DNA of 64,000 nt from Theocolax elegans (Eukaryota > Arthropoda > Insecta > Hymenoptera > Cerocephalidae): contig CM047427.1 in the NCBI GenBank assembly GCA_026168455.1, forward strand, positions 40,275,346 to 40,339,345, in the 5' to 3' direction. Position numbers and translations under genes: made by a program. Positions 41,801 to 55,900 of this stretch are shown one piece after another; the first letter of the stretch is position 1, and the number at the start of each line of letters is the position of its first letter. The notes below the pieces were generated by a model. The model saw only the letters and a list, made by a program, of their open reading frames with translations. It did no database searches and was not told where the DNA came from.

Positions 41801-44800
41801 AAAAAAAATGTACGTTAGAAATCTTCTTAATTTTTTGTAACCTTCTCTACCTTAATAAAGTACAATCGATTTGGTTTCGTATTAGGTAATCATTTATAAA
41901 CCCGTACGAATTTTTTGTTCATTGAAATATTTTAAACTATTTGGATAACGACTGGAAATGTCCCTTTAGTAGGCCCACTGTCAAGAAATGGGCCGGTAGA
42001 AATCTTTCTCAATTTTTTTGTAACCTACTCTACCATAGTAAAGTACAATCGATTTGGTTTCGTGCTAGGTACATTATTGATAAACCCGTACGAATTTTTT
42101 GTTCAATGAAATTTTTCACATTACTTGGATACGACTGAAAATTTCCCTTTATAGGCCCACTGCAAAAAAACGGTACGGTAGAAATCTTTATTAATTTTTT
42201 TTGTAACCTTCTCTACCTTAGTAAAGTACAATCGATTTGGTTTCGTACTAGGTAAATCATTTATAAACGCGTACGTATTTTTTGTTCCTCGAAATTTTTC
42301 AAATTGCTTGGAAAACAACTCAAAGCGTCCCCTTACAGGCCCACTGCAGAGAAATGGTACGGTAGAAATCATTCTTAATTTTTTTGTAACCATGTCTACC
42401 TTAGTAAAGTACAATCGATTTGGTTTCGTGCTAGGTAAATGATTTATAAACCCGTACAAATTTTTTGTTCCTCGATATTTTTCAAATTGCTTGAAAAACG
42501 ACTAAAAGTGTCCCCTTACTGGCCCACTGCAAAAAAACGGTACGGAAGAAATCATTTATAATTTTTTTATTACCTTCTCTACCTTAGTAAAGTACAATCG
42601 ATTTGGATTCGTGCTAGGTGAATCATTTATAAACCCGTACAAATTTTTGATTCATTGAATTTTTTCAAATTACTTGGAAAACAACTAGAAATGTCCCTTT
42701 ATAGGCCCACTGCAGAGAAATGGTACGGTAGAAATCTTTCTTAATTTTTTTGTAACCTTCTCTACCTTAATAAAGTACAACCGTTTTGGTTTCGTGCTAG
42801 GTAAATCATTTATAAAACCCGTACGAATTTTTTGTTCCACGAAATTTTTCAAATTGCTTGGAAAACACCTAGAAATGTCCCTTTATAGGCCCACTGCAGA
42901 GAATGGTACGGTAGAAATCTTTCTTAATTTTTTTGTAACCTTGTCTACCTTAGTAAAGTACAATCGATTTGGTTTTGTGCTAGGTAAATCATTTACAAAC
43001 TCGTACGAATTTATTGTTCCTCGAAATTTTTCAAATTGTTTGGAAAACGACTAGAAATGTCCTTTTACAGGCCCACTGCAGGAAAATGGTACGGTAGAAA
43101 CCGTTTTTAATTCATTTGTAACCTTCTTTACCTTAGTAAAGTACAATCGATTTGGATTCGTGCTAGGTAAATAATTTATAAACCCGTACGAATTTTTTGT
43201 TCCTCGAAATTTTTTAAATTGCTTGGAAAAAACCTAGAAATGTCCCTTTATAGGCCCACTGCCGAGAAATGGTACGGTAGAAATCTTTCTTAATTTTTTT
43301 GTAACCTTGTCTACCTTAGTAAAGAACAATCGATTTGGTTTCGTGCTAGGTAAATCATTTACAAACTCGTACGAATTTATTGTTCCTCGAAATTTTTCAA
43401 ATTGTTTGGAAAACGACTAGAAATGTCCCTTTACAGGCCCACTGCAGGAAAATGGTACGGTAGAAATCGTTTTTAATTCATTTGTAACCTTCTCTACCTT
43501 AGTTAAGTACAACCGATTTGGTTTCGTGCTAGGTAAATCATTTATAAACCCGTAAGAATTTTTTGTTCCTTGAATAATTTCAAATTGCTTGGATAACGAC
43601 TGAATATGTCCCTTTATAGGCCCATTGCAAAAAAATGTTACGGTAGAAATCTTTCTTAATTTTTTTGTAACCTTCTCTACCTTAGTAAGTACAATCGATT
43701 TGGTTTCGTGCTAGGTACATTATTTATAACCCGTACGAATTTTTGTTCAATGAAATTTTTACATATTACTTTGCATAACGACTGAAAATGTCCATTTATA
43801 GGCCCACTGCAAAAAAACGGTACGGTAGAAATCTTTATTAATTTTTTTTGTAACCATTCTCTACCTTAGTAAAGTACAATCGATTTGGTTTCGTTCTAGG
43901 TAAATCATTTACAAACTCGTACGAATTTATTGTTCATTGAAATTTTTCTAATTACTTGGATAACGACTGAAAATGTCCATTTATAGACCCACTGCAATTA
44001 AACGGTACGGTAGAAATCGTTTATAGTTTTTCTATTACCTTCTCTACCTTACTAAAGTACAATCGATTTGGATTCGTGCTAGGTAGATAATTTATAAACC
44101 CGTACGAATTTTTTGTTCCTCGAAATTTTTCAAATTGCTTGGAAACACCTAGAAATGTCCATTATAGGCCCACTGCAGAGAAATGGTACGGTAGAAATCG
44201 TTTCTTAATTTTTTTGTGACCTTGTCTACCTAGTAAAGTACAATCGATTGGTTTCGTGCTAGGTAAATCATTTATAAACCCGTACGAATTTTTTGTTCCT
44301 CGAAAATTTTCAAATTGCTTGGAAAACGACTAAAAGTGTCCTCTTACTGGCCCACTGCAAAAAAACGGTACGGAAGAAATCATTTATAATTTTTTCATTA
44401 CCTTCTCTACCTTAGTAATGTACAATCGATTAGGATTCGTGCTAGGTAAATCATTTATAAACCGTACAAATTTTTGATTCATTGAATTTTTTCAAATTAC
44501 TTGGAAAACAACTAGAAATGTCCCTTTGTAGGCTTACTGCAGAGAAATGGTACGGTAGAAATCTTTCTTAATTTTTTTGTAACCTTCTCTACCTTAATAA
44601 AGTACAACCGATTTGGTTTCGTGCTAGGTAAATCATTTATAAAACCCGTACGAATTTTTGTTCCTCGAAATTTTTCAAATTGCTTGGAAAACACCTAGAA
44701 ATGTCCCTTTATAGGCCCACTGCAGAGAAACGGTACGGTAGAAACTTTCTTAATTTTTTTGTAAGCCTTCTCTACCTTAGTTAAGTACAACCGATTTTGG

Positions 44801-45150
44801 TTTCGTGCTAGGTAAATCATTTATAAACCCGTACGAATTTTTTGTTCCTTGAATAATTTCAAATGGCTTGGATAACGACTGAATATTTCCCTTTATAGGC
44901 CCACTGCAAAAAAATGTTACGCTAGAAATCTTTCTCAATTTTTTTGTCACCTTCTCTACCATAGTAAATTACTATCAATTTGATGTCGTGTTAGGTAAAT
45001 GATTTATAAACCCGTACGAATTTTTTGTTCATTAAATTTTTCTAATTACTTGGATAACGACTGAAAATGTCCATTATAGGCCCACTGCAATAAAACGGTA
45101 CGGTAGAAATCGTTTATAATTTTTCTATTACCTTCTCTACCTTAGTAAAG
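32880..45150 (+). repeat. Higher-order repeat A: 19-mer of about 3.455 kb, four copies
   Basis: The diagnostic TCAAGAAATGGGCCGG monomer recurs at 32898, 36355, 39808 and 41980. A second marker (CTGCCG before CGAAATGG or AGAAATGG) follows each by 1266-1279 bp. A third (GTAGGCTTACTGCAG) follows by about 2535 bp in copies 1, 2 and 4. Copies 1 and 2 are full 19-mers. Copy 3 is 2.17 kb because about 7 monomers (1.26 kb) are missing after offset 1.4 kb. Copy 4 fades out near 45150. Confidence 0.85.
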
Positions 45151-47596
45151 TACAATCGATTTTGGATTCGTGCTAGGTGAAATCATTTATAAACCCGTAC
45201 AATTTTTGATTCATTGAATTTTTTCAAATTACTTGGAAAACAACTAGAAATGTCCCTTTATAGGCCCACTGCAAAAAAACGGTACGGTAGAAATCTTTCT
45301 CAATTTTTTTGTAACCTTCTCTACCTTAGTAAAGTAAAACCGATTTAGTTTCGTGCTAGGTAAATCATTAATAAACCCGTACAAATTTTTGATTCATGGA
45401 ATTTTTTCAAATTACTTGGAAAACAGCTAGAAATGTCCCTTTATAGGCCCACTGCAGAGAAATGGTACGGTAGAAATCTTTCTTTATTTTTTTGTAACCT
45501 TCTCTACCTTAGTAAAGTACAATCGAGTTTGGTTTCATGCTAGCTAAATCATTGATAAAACCCGTACGAATTTTTTGTTCCACGAAATTTTTCAATTGCT
45601 GGAAAACACCTAGAAATGTCCCTTTATAGGCCCACTGCAGAGAATGGTACGGTAGAAATCTTTCTTAATTTTTTTGGTAACCTTGTCTACCTTAGTAAAG
45701 TACAATCGATTTGGTTTCGTGCTAGGTAAATCATTTATAAAACCCGTACGAATTTATTGTTCCTCGAAATTTTCAAATTGTTTGGAAAACGACTTGAATG
45801 TCCCTTTATAGGCCCACTGCAGGAAAATGGTACGGTAAGAAATCGTTTATAGTTTTTTATTACCTTCTCTACCTTAGTAAATTACAATCAATTTGGTGTC
45901 GTGCAAATTGCTTGGAAAACAACTCAAAGCGTCCCCTTACAGGCCCACTGCAGAGAAATGGTACGGTAGAAATCTTTCTCAATTTTTTTGTAACCTTGTC
46001 TACCTTAGTAAAGTACAATCGATTTGGTTTCGTGCTAGGTAAATGATTTATAAACCCGTACAAATTTTTTGTTCCTCGAAATTTTTCAAATTGCTTGGAA
46101 AACGACTAAAAGTGTCCCCTTACTGGCCCACTGCAAAAAAACGGTACGGAAGAAATCGTTTATAATTTTTTTATTACCTTCTCTACCTTAGTAAAGTACA
46201 ATCGAATTGGTTTCGTGCTAGGTAAATGATTTATAAACCCGTACGAATTTTTTGTTCCTCGAAATTTTTCAAATTGCTTGGAAAACGACTAAAAGTGTCC
46301 CTTTATAGGCCCACTGCAGGAAAATGGTACGGTAGAAATCGTTTATAGTTTTTTTATTACCTTCTCTACCTTAGTAAATTACAATCAATTTGGTGTCGTG
46401 TTAGGTAAATGATTTATAAACCCGTACAAATTTTTTGTTCCTCGAAATTTTTAAATTGCTTGGAAAACGACGGAAAATGTCCATTTATAGGCCGACCGCT
46501 TAAAAACGGTACGGTAGAAATCGTTTATTAGTTTTTTGTAACATCTCTTCCTTAGTAAAGTACAATCGTTTTGGTTTCGTGCTAGGTAAATGATTTATAA
46601 ACCCGTACGAATTTTTTGTTCCTCGAAATTTTTCAAATTGCTTGGAAAACGACTAAAAGTGTCCCCTTACTGGCCCACTGCAAAAAAACGGTACGGAAGA
46701 AAACGTTTATAATTTTTTTATTACCTTCTCTACCTTAGTAAAGTACAATCGATTTGGATTCGTGCTAGGTAAATCATTTATAAACCCGTACAAATTTATG
46801 ATTCATTGAATTTTTTCAAATTACTTGGAAACAACTAGAAATGTCCCTATATAGGCCCACTGCAGAGAAATGGTACGGTAGAAATCTTTCTTAATTTTTC
46901 TATTACCTTCTCTACTTTAGTAAAGTACAATCGATTTGGATTCGTGCTAGGTAAATAATTTATAAACCCGTACGAATTTTTGATTCATTGAAATTTTTCA
47001 AATTACTTGGAACACAGCTAGAAATGTCCCTTTATAGGCCCACTGCAGAGAAATGGTACGGTAGAAATCTTTCTTAATTTTTTTGTAACCTTGTCTACCT
47101 TAGTAAAGTACAATCGATTTGGTTTTGTGCTAGGTAAATCATTTACAAACTCGTACGAATTTATTGTTCCTCGAAATTTTTCAAATTGTTTGGAAAACGA
47201 CTAGAAATGTCCTTTTACAGGCCCACTGCAGGAAAATGGTACGGTAGAAACCGTTTTTAATTTATTTGTAACCTGCTCTACCTTAGTTAAGTACAACCGA
47301 TTTGGTTTCGTGCTAGGTAAATCATTTATAAACCCGTACGAATTTTTTGTTCCTTCAATAATTTCAAATTGCTTGGATAACGACTGAATATGTCCCTTTA
47401 TAGGCCCAGTGCAAAAAAAATGTTAGGGTAGAAATCTTTCTTAATTTTTTTGTAACCTTCTCTACCTTAGTAAAGTACAATCGATTTGGTTTCGTATTAG
47501 GTAAATCATTTATAAACCCGTACGAATTTTTTGTTCATTGAAATATTTTAAATTATTTGGATAACGACTGGAAATATCCCTTTATAGGCCCACTGT

Positions 47597-50500
47597 CAAG
47601 AAATGGGCCGGTAGAAATCTTTCTCAATTTTTTTGTAACCTACTCTACCATAGTAAAGTACAATCGATTTGGTTTCGTGCTAGGTACATTATTTATAAAC
47701 CCGTACGAATTTTTTGTTCAATGAAATTTTCACATTACTTGGATAACGACTGAAAATGTCCCTTATAGGCCCACTGCAAAAAAACGGTACGGTAGAAATC
47801 TTTATTAATTTTTTTGTAACCTTCTCTACCTTAGTAAAGTACAATCGATTTGGTTTCGTACTAGGTAAATCATTTATAAACGCGTACGTATTTTTTGTTC
47901 CTCGAAATTTTCAAATTGCTTGGAAAACAACTCAAAGCGTCCCCTTACAGGCCCACTGCAGAGAAATGGTACGGTAGAAATCTTTCTCAATTTTTTTGTG
48001 ACCTTGTCTACCTTAGTAAAGTACAATCGATTGGTTTCGTGCTAGGTAAATCATTTATAAACCCGTACGAATTTTTTGTTCCTCGAAAATTTTCAAATTG
48101 CTTGGAAAACGACTAAAAGTGTCCTCTTACTGGCCCACTGCAAAAAAACGGTACGGAAGAAATCATTTATAATTTTTTCATTACCTTCTCTACCTTAGTA
48201 ATGTACAATCGATTAGGATTCGTGCTAGGTAAATCATTTATAAACCCGTACAAATTTTTGATTCATTGAATTTTTTCAAATTACTTGGAAAACAACTAGA
48301 AATGTCCCTTTGTAGGCTTACTGCAGAGAAATGGTACGGTAGAAATCTTTCTTAATTTTTTTGTAACCTTCTCTACCTTAATAAAGTACAACCGATTTGG
48401 TTTCGTGCTAGGTAAATCATTTATAAAACCCGTACGAATTTTTTGTTCCTCGAAATTTTTCAAATTGCTTGGAAAACACCTAGAAATGTCCCTTTATAGG
48501 CCCACTGCAGAGAAACGGTACGGTAGAAAACTTTCTTAATTTTTTTGTAACCTTCTCTACCTTAGTTAAGTACAACCGATTTGGTTTCGTGCTAGGTAAA
48601 TCATTTATAAAACCCGTACGAATTTTTTGTTCCTCGAAATTTTTCAAATTGCTTGGAAAACACCTAGAAATGTCCCTTTATAGGCCCACTGCAGAGAAAC
48701 GGTATGGTAGAAATCTTTCTCAATTTTTTTGTCACCTTCTCTACCATAGTAAATTACTATCAATTTGGTGTCGTGTTAGGTAAATGATTTATAAACCCGT
48801 ACGAATTTTTTGTTCATTAAAATTTTTCTAATTACTTGGATAACGACTGAAAATGTCCATTTATAGGCCCACTGCAATAAAACGGTACGGTAGAAATCGT
48901 TTATAATTTTTCTATTACCTTCTCTACATTAGTAAAGTACAATTGACTTGGATTCGTGCTAGGTAAATAATTTATAAACCCGTACGAATTTTTGATACAT
49001 TGAAATTTTTCAAATTACTTGGAAAACAGCTAGAAATGTCCCTTTATAGGCCCACTGCAGAGAAATGGTACGGTAGAAATCTTTCTTAATTTTTTTGTAA
49101 CCTTGTCTACCTTAGTAAAGTACAATCGATTTGGTTTCGTGCTAGGTAAATCATTTATAAACGCGTACGAATTTATTGTTCCTCGTAATTTTTCAAATTG
49201 TTTGGAAATGACTAGAAATGTCCCTTTTTGGCCCACTGCAGGAAATGGTACGGTAGAAATCGTTTATAGTTTTTTATGACCTTCTCTACATTAGTAAATT
49301 ACAATCAATTTGGTGTTGTGTTAGGTAAATGATTTACAAACCCGTACAAATTTTTTGTTCCTTGAAATTTTTTGATTGCTTGGATAACGACTGAATATGT
49401 CCCTTTATAGGCCCCTTGCAAAAAAAATGTTAGGGTAGAAATCTTTCTTAATTTTTTTGTAACCTTCTCTACCTTAGTAAAGTACAATCGATTTGGTTTC
49501 GTATTAGGTAAATCATTTATAAACCCGTACGAATTTTTTGTTCATTGAAATATTTTAAACTATTTGGATAACGACTGGAAATGTCCCTTTATAGGCCCAC
49601 TGTCAAGAAATGGGCCGGTAGAAATCTTTCTCAATTTTTTTGTAACCTACTCTACCATAGTAAAGTACAATCGATTTGGTTTCGTGCTAGGTACATTATT
49701 TATAAACCCGTACGAATTTTTTGTTCAATGAAATTTTTCACATTACTTGGATAACGACTGAAAATGTCCCTTTATAGGCCCACTGCAAAAAAACGGTACG
49801 GTAGAAATCTTTATTAATTTTTTTGTAACCTTCTCTACCTTAGTAAAGTACAATCGATTTGGTTTCGTACTAGGTAAATCATTTATAAACGCGTACGTAT
49901 TTTTTGTTCCTCGAAATTTTTCAAATTGCTTGGAAAACAACTCAAAGCGTCCCCTTACAGGCCCACTGCAGAGAAATGGTACGGTAGAAATCTTTCTCAA
50001 TTTTTTTGTGACCTTGTCTACCTTAGTAAAGTACAATCGATTTGGTTTCGTGCTAGGTAAATCATTTATAAACCCGTACGAATTTTTTGTTCCTCGAAAA
50101 TTTTCAAATTGCTTGGAAAACGACTAAAAGTGTCCTCTTACTGGCCCACTGCAAAAAAACGGTACGGAAGAAATCATTTATAATTTTTTCATTACCTTCT
50201 CTACCTTAGTAATGTACAATCGATTAGGATTCGTGCTAGGTAAATCATTTATAAACCCGTACAAATTTTTGATTCATTGAATTTTTTCAAATTACTTGGA
50301 AAACAACTAGAAATGTCCCTTTGTAGGCTTACTGCAGAGAAATGGTACGGTAGAAATCTTTCTTAATTTTTTTGTAACCTTCTCTACCTTAATAAAGTAC
50401 AACCGATTTGGTTTCGTGCTAGGTAAATCATTTATAAAAGCCGTACGAATTTTTTGTTCCTCGAAATTTTTCAAATTGCTTGGAAAACACCTAGAAATGT

Positions 50501-51614
50501 CCCTTTATAGGCCCACTGCAGAGAAACGGTACGGTAGAAAACTTTCTTAATTTTTTTGTAACCTTCTCTACCTTAGTTAAGTACAACCGATTTGGTTTCG
50601 TGCTAGGTAAATCATTTATAAAACCCGTACGAATTTTTTGTTCCTCGAAATTTTTCAAATTGCTTGGAAAACACCTAGAAATGTCCCTTTATAGGCCCAC
50701 TGCAGAGAAACGGTATGGTAGAAATCTTTCTCAATTTTTTTGTCACCTTCTCTACCATAGTAAATTACTATCAATTTGGTGTCGTGTTAGGTAAATGATT
50801 TATAAACCCGTACGAATTTTTTGTTCATTAAAATTTTTCTAATTACTTGGATAACGACTGAAAATGTCCATTTATAGGCCCACTGCAATAAAACGGTACG
50901 GTAGAAATCGTTTATAATTTTTCTATTACCTTCTCTACATTAGTAAAGTACAATTGACTTGGATTCGTGCTAGGTAAATAATTTATAAACCCGTACGAAT
51001 TTTTGATACATTGAAATTTTTCAAATTACTTGGAAAACAGCTAGAAATGTCCCTTTATAGGCCCACTGCAGAGAATGGTACGGTAGAAATCTTTCTTAAT
51101 TTTTTTGTAACCTTGTCTACCTTAGTAAAGTACAATCGATTTGGTTTCGTGCTAGGTAAATCATTTATAAACGCGTACGAATTTATTGTTCCTCGTAATT
51201 TTTCAAATTGTTTGGAAATGACTAGAAATGTCCCTTTTTGGCCCACTGCAGGAAAATGGTACGGTAGAAATCGTTTATAGTTTTTTATGACCTTCTCTAC
51301 ATTAGTAAATTACAATCAATTTGGTGTTGTGTTAGGTAAATGATTTACAAACCCGTACAAATTTTTTGTTCCTTGAAATTTTTTGATTGCTTGGATAACG
51401 ACTGAATATGTCCCTTTATAGGCCCCTTGCAAAAAAAATGTTAGGGTAGAAATCTTTCTTAATTTTTTTGTAACCTTCTCTACCTTAGTAAAGTACAATC
51501 GATTTGGTTTCGTATTAGGTAAATCATTTATAAACCCGTACGAATTTTTTGTTCATTGAAATATTTTAAACTATTTGGATAACGACTGGAAATGTCCCTT
51601 TATAGGCCCACTGT
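47597..51614 (+). repeat. Higher-order repeat B: 11-mer of 2.01 kb, two copies
   Basis: Units at 47597-49608 and 49609-51614 are nearly identical: several landmarks, such as the GTATGGTAG monomer and the GGTGTTGTGTTAGG monomer, recur 2006-2012 bp apart. The copies differ at single bases and single-base indels. Confidence 0.87.
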
Positions 51615-52595
51615 CAAGAAATGGGCCGGTAGAAATCTTTCTCAATTTTTTTGTAACCTACTCTACCATAGTAAAGTACAATCGATTTGGTTTCGTGCTA
51701 GGTACATTATTGATAAACCCGTACGAATTTTTTGTTCAATGAAATTTTTCACATTACTTGGATAACGACTGAAAATGTTCATTTATAGGCCGACTGCTTA
51801 AAAACGGTACGGTAGAAATCGTTTATTAGTTTTTGTAACATCTCTTCCTTAGTAAAGTACAATCGTTTTGGTTTCGTGCTAGGTAAATGATTTATAAACC
51901 CGTACGAATTTTTTGTTCCTCGAAATTTTTCAAATTGCTTGGAAAACGACTAAAAGTGTCCCCTTACTGGCCCACTGCAGAGAAATGGTACGGTAGAAAT
52001 CTTTCTTAATTTTTTTGTAACCTTGTCTACCTTAGTAAAGTACAATAGATTTGGTTACGTGCTAGGTAAATGATTTATAAACCCGTACGAATTTTTTGTT
52101 CCTCGAAATTATTTAAATTGCTTGCATAACGACTGAATATGTCCTTTTATAGGCTCACTGTCAAGAAATGGGACGGTAGAAATCTTTCTCAATTTTTTTG
52201 TAACCTTCTCTACCTTAGTTAAGTACAACCGATTTGGTTTCGTGCTAGGTAAATCATTTATAAACCCGTACGAATTTTTTGTTCCTTGAATAATTTCAAA
52301 TGGCTTGGATAACGACTGAAAATGTCCCTTTATAGGCCCACTGCAAAAAAACGGTACGGTAGAAATCGTTTATAGTTTTTTTATTACCTTGTCTACCTTA
52401 GTAAATTACAATCGATTTGGTGTCGTGCTAGGTAAATGATTTATAAACCCGTACAAATTTATTGTTCATAGAAATTTTTCAAATTACTAGTATAACGACT
52501 GAAAATGTCCCTTTATAGGCCCATTGCAAAAAAATGGTACGGTAGAAATCTTTCTTAATTTTTTTGTAACCTTCTCTACCTTAATAAAGTACAAT

Positions 52596-55500
52596 CGATG
52601 TAGTTTCGAGCTAGGTAAATATTTATAAAACCGTACGAATTTTTTGTTCATTGAAATTTTTCAAATTGCTTGCATAACGACTGAAAATGTCCCTTTATAG
52701 GCCCATTGCAAAAAAATGGTACGGTAGAAATCTTTCTTAATTTTTTAGTAACCTCCTCTACCTTAATAAAGTACAATCGATTTGGTTTCGTGCTAGGTAT
52801 ATCATTTATAAAACCCGTACGAATTTTTTGTTCCTCGAAATTTTTCAAATTGCTTGGAAAACAACTAGAAATGTCCCTTTATAGGCCCACTGCAGGAAAA
52901 TGGTACGGTAGAAATCTTTTTAATTTATTTGTAACCTTCTCTACCATAGTAAAGTACAATCGATTTGGTTTCATGCTAGCTAAATCATTTATAAGCCCGT
53001 ACGAATTTTTTGTTCAATGAAATTTTTCAAATTACTTGGATAACGACTGAAAATGTCCCTTTATAGGCCCACTGCAGAGAAATGGTACGGTAGAAATCTT
53101 TCTTTATTTTTTTGTAACCTTCTCTACCTTAGTAAAGTACAATCGATTTGGTTTCGTGCTAGGTAAATCATTTATAAACCCGTACGAATTTTTTGTTCAA
53201 TGAAATTTTTTAAATTACTTGGATAACGACTGAAAATGTCCCCTTACTGGCCCACTGCAAAAAAACGGTACGGAAGAAATCGTTTATAATTTTTTTATTA
53301 CCTTCTCTACCTTAGTAAAGTACAATCGATTTGGATTCGTGCTAGGTGAATCATTTATAAACCCGTACAAATTTTTGATTCATTGAATTTTTTCAAATTA
53401 CTTGGAAAACAACTAGAAATGTCCCTTTATAGGCCCACTGCAAAAAAACGGTACGGTAGAAATCTTTCTCAATTTTTTTGTAACCTTCTCTACCTTAGTA
53501 AAGTAAAACCGATTTGGTTTCATGCTAGCTAAATCATTTATAAGCCCGTACGAATTTTTTGTTCAATGAAATTTTTCAAATTACTTGGATAACGACTGAA
53601 AATGTCCCTTTATAGGCCCACTGCAGAGAAATGGTACGGTAGAAATCTTTCTTTATTTTTTTGTAACCTTCTCTACCTTAGTAAAGTACAATCGATTTGG
53701 TTTCGTGCTAGGTAAATCATTCATAAACCCGTACGAATTTTTTGTTCAATGAAATTTTTTAAATTACTTGGATAACGACTGAAAATGTCCCCTTACTGGC
53801 CCACTGCAAAAAAACGGTACGGAAGAAATCGTTTATAATTTTTTTATTACCTTCTCTACCTTAGTAAAGTACAATCGATTTGGATTCGTGCTAGGTAAAT
53901 CATTTATAAACCCGTACGAATTTTTTGTTCCTTGAATAATTTCAAATGGCTTGGATAACGACTGAAAATGTCCCTTTATAGGCCCACTGCAAAAAAACGG
54001 TACGGTAGAAATCGTTTATAGTTTTTTTATTACCTTGTCTACCTTAGTAAATTACAATCGATTTGGTGTCGTGCTAGGTAAATGATTTATAAACCCGTAC
54101 AAATTTATTGCTCATAGAAATTTTTCAAATTACTAGTATAACGACTGAAAATGTCCCTTTATAGGCCCATTGCAAAAATATGGTACGGTAGAAATCTTTC
54201 TTAATTTTTTTGTAACCTTCTCTACCTTAATAAAGTACAATCGATGTAGTTTCGAGCTAGGTAAATATTTAGAAAACCGTACGAATTTTTTGTTCATTGA
54301 AATTTTTCAAATTGCTTGCATAACGACTGAAAATGTCCCTTTATAGGCCCATTGCAAAAAAATGGTACGGTAGAAATCTTTCTTTATTTTTTTGTAACCT
54401 TCTCTACCTTAGTAAAGTACAATCGATTTGGTTTCGTGCTAGGTAAATCATTTATAAACCCGTACGAATTTTTTGTTCAATGAAATTTTTTAAATTACTT
54501 GGATAACGACTGAAAATGTCCCCTTACTGGCCCACTGCAAAAAAACGGTACGGAAGAAATCGTTTATAATTTTTTTATTACCTTCTCTACCTTAGTAAAG
54601 TACAATCGATTTGGATTCGTGCTAGGTGAATCATTTATAACCCGTACAAATTTTGATTCATTGAATTTTTTCAAATTGCTTGGAAAACAACTAGAAATGT
54701 CCCTTTATAGGCCCACTGCAAAAAAACGGTACGGTAGAAATCTTTCTCAATTTTTTTGTAACCTTCTCTACCTTAGTAAAGTAAAACCGATTTAGTTTCG
54801 TGCTAGGTAAATCATTAATAAACCCGTACAAATTTTTGATTCATTGAATTTTTTCAAATTACTTGGAAAACAGCTAGAAATGTCCCTTTATAGGCCCACT
54901 GCAGGAAAATGGTACGGTAGAAATCTTTTTAATTTATTTGTAACCTTCTCTACCATAGTAAAGTACAATCGATTTGGTTTCATGCTACGTAAATCATTTA
55001 TAAACCCGTACGAATTTTTTGTTCAATGAAATTTTCCAAATTACTTGGATAACGACTGAAAATGTCCCTTTATAGGCCACTGCAAAAAAACGGTAAGGTA
55101 GAAATCTTTATTAATTTTTTTGTAACCTTCTCTACCTTAGTAAAGTAAAACCGATTTAGTTTCGTGCTAGGTAAATCATTTATAAAACCCGTACGAATTT
55201 TTTGATCCTCGAAATTTTTCAAATTGCTTGGAAAACAACTGGAAATGTCCCTTTATAGGCCCACTGCAGAGAAATGCTACGGTAGAAATCTTTCTTTAGT
55301 TTTTTGTAACCTTCTCTACCTTAATAAAGTACAATCGATTTGGTTTCGTGCTAGGTAAATGATTAATAGACCCGTACGAATTTTTTGTTCCTTGAATTAT
55401 TTCAAATTACTTGGATAACGACTGAAAATGTCCCTTTATAGGCTCATTGCAAAAAAATGGTACGGTAGAAATAGTTTATTATTTTTTTGTAACCATCTCT

Positions 55501-55900
55501 ACCTTAGTAAAGTACAATCGATTTGGTTTGGTGCTAGGTAAATGATTAATAGACCCGTACGAATTTTTTGTTCCTCGAAATTTTTCAAATTGCTTGGAAA
55601 ACGACTAAAAGTGTCCCCTTACTGGCCCACTGCAGAGAAATGGTACGGTAGAAATCTTTCTTAATTTTTTTGTAACCTTGTCTACCTTAGTAACGTACAA
55701 TAGATTTGGTTACGTGCTAGGTAAATGATTTATAAACCCGTACGAATTTTTTGTTCCTCGAAATTATTTAAATTGCTTGCATAACGACTGAATATGTCCT
55801 TTTATAGGCTCACTGTCAAGAAATGGGACGGTAGAAATCTTTCTTTATTTTTTTGTAACCTTCTCTACCTTAGTAAAGTACAATCGATTTGGTTTCGTGC
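52596..55900 (+). repeat. Satellite stretch with 9-mer (1.65 kb) and 3-mer (549 bp) periodicity
   Basis: The unusual GATGTAGTTTCGAGCTAGG variant occurs at about 52596 and 54242, 1646 bp apart. Within this stretch a TCTTTATTTTTTTG monomer recurs at about 53100 and 53649, indicating a 3-monomer sub-repeat. Confidence 0.7.
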
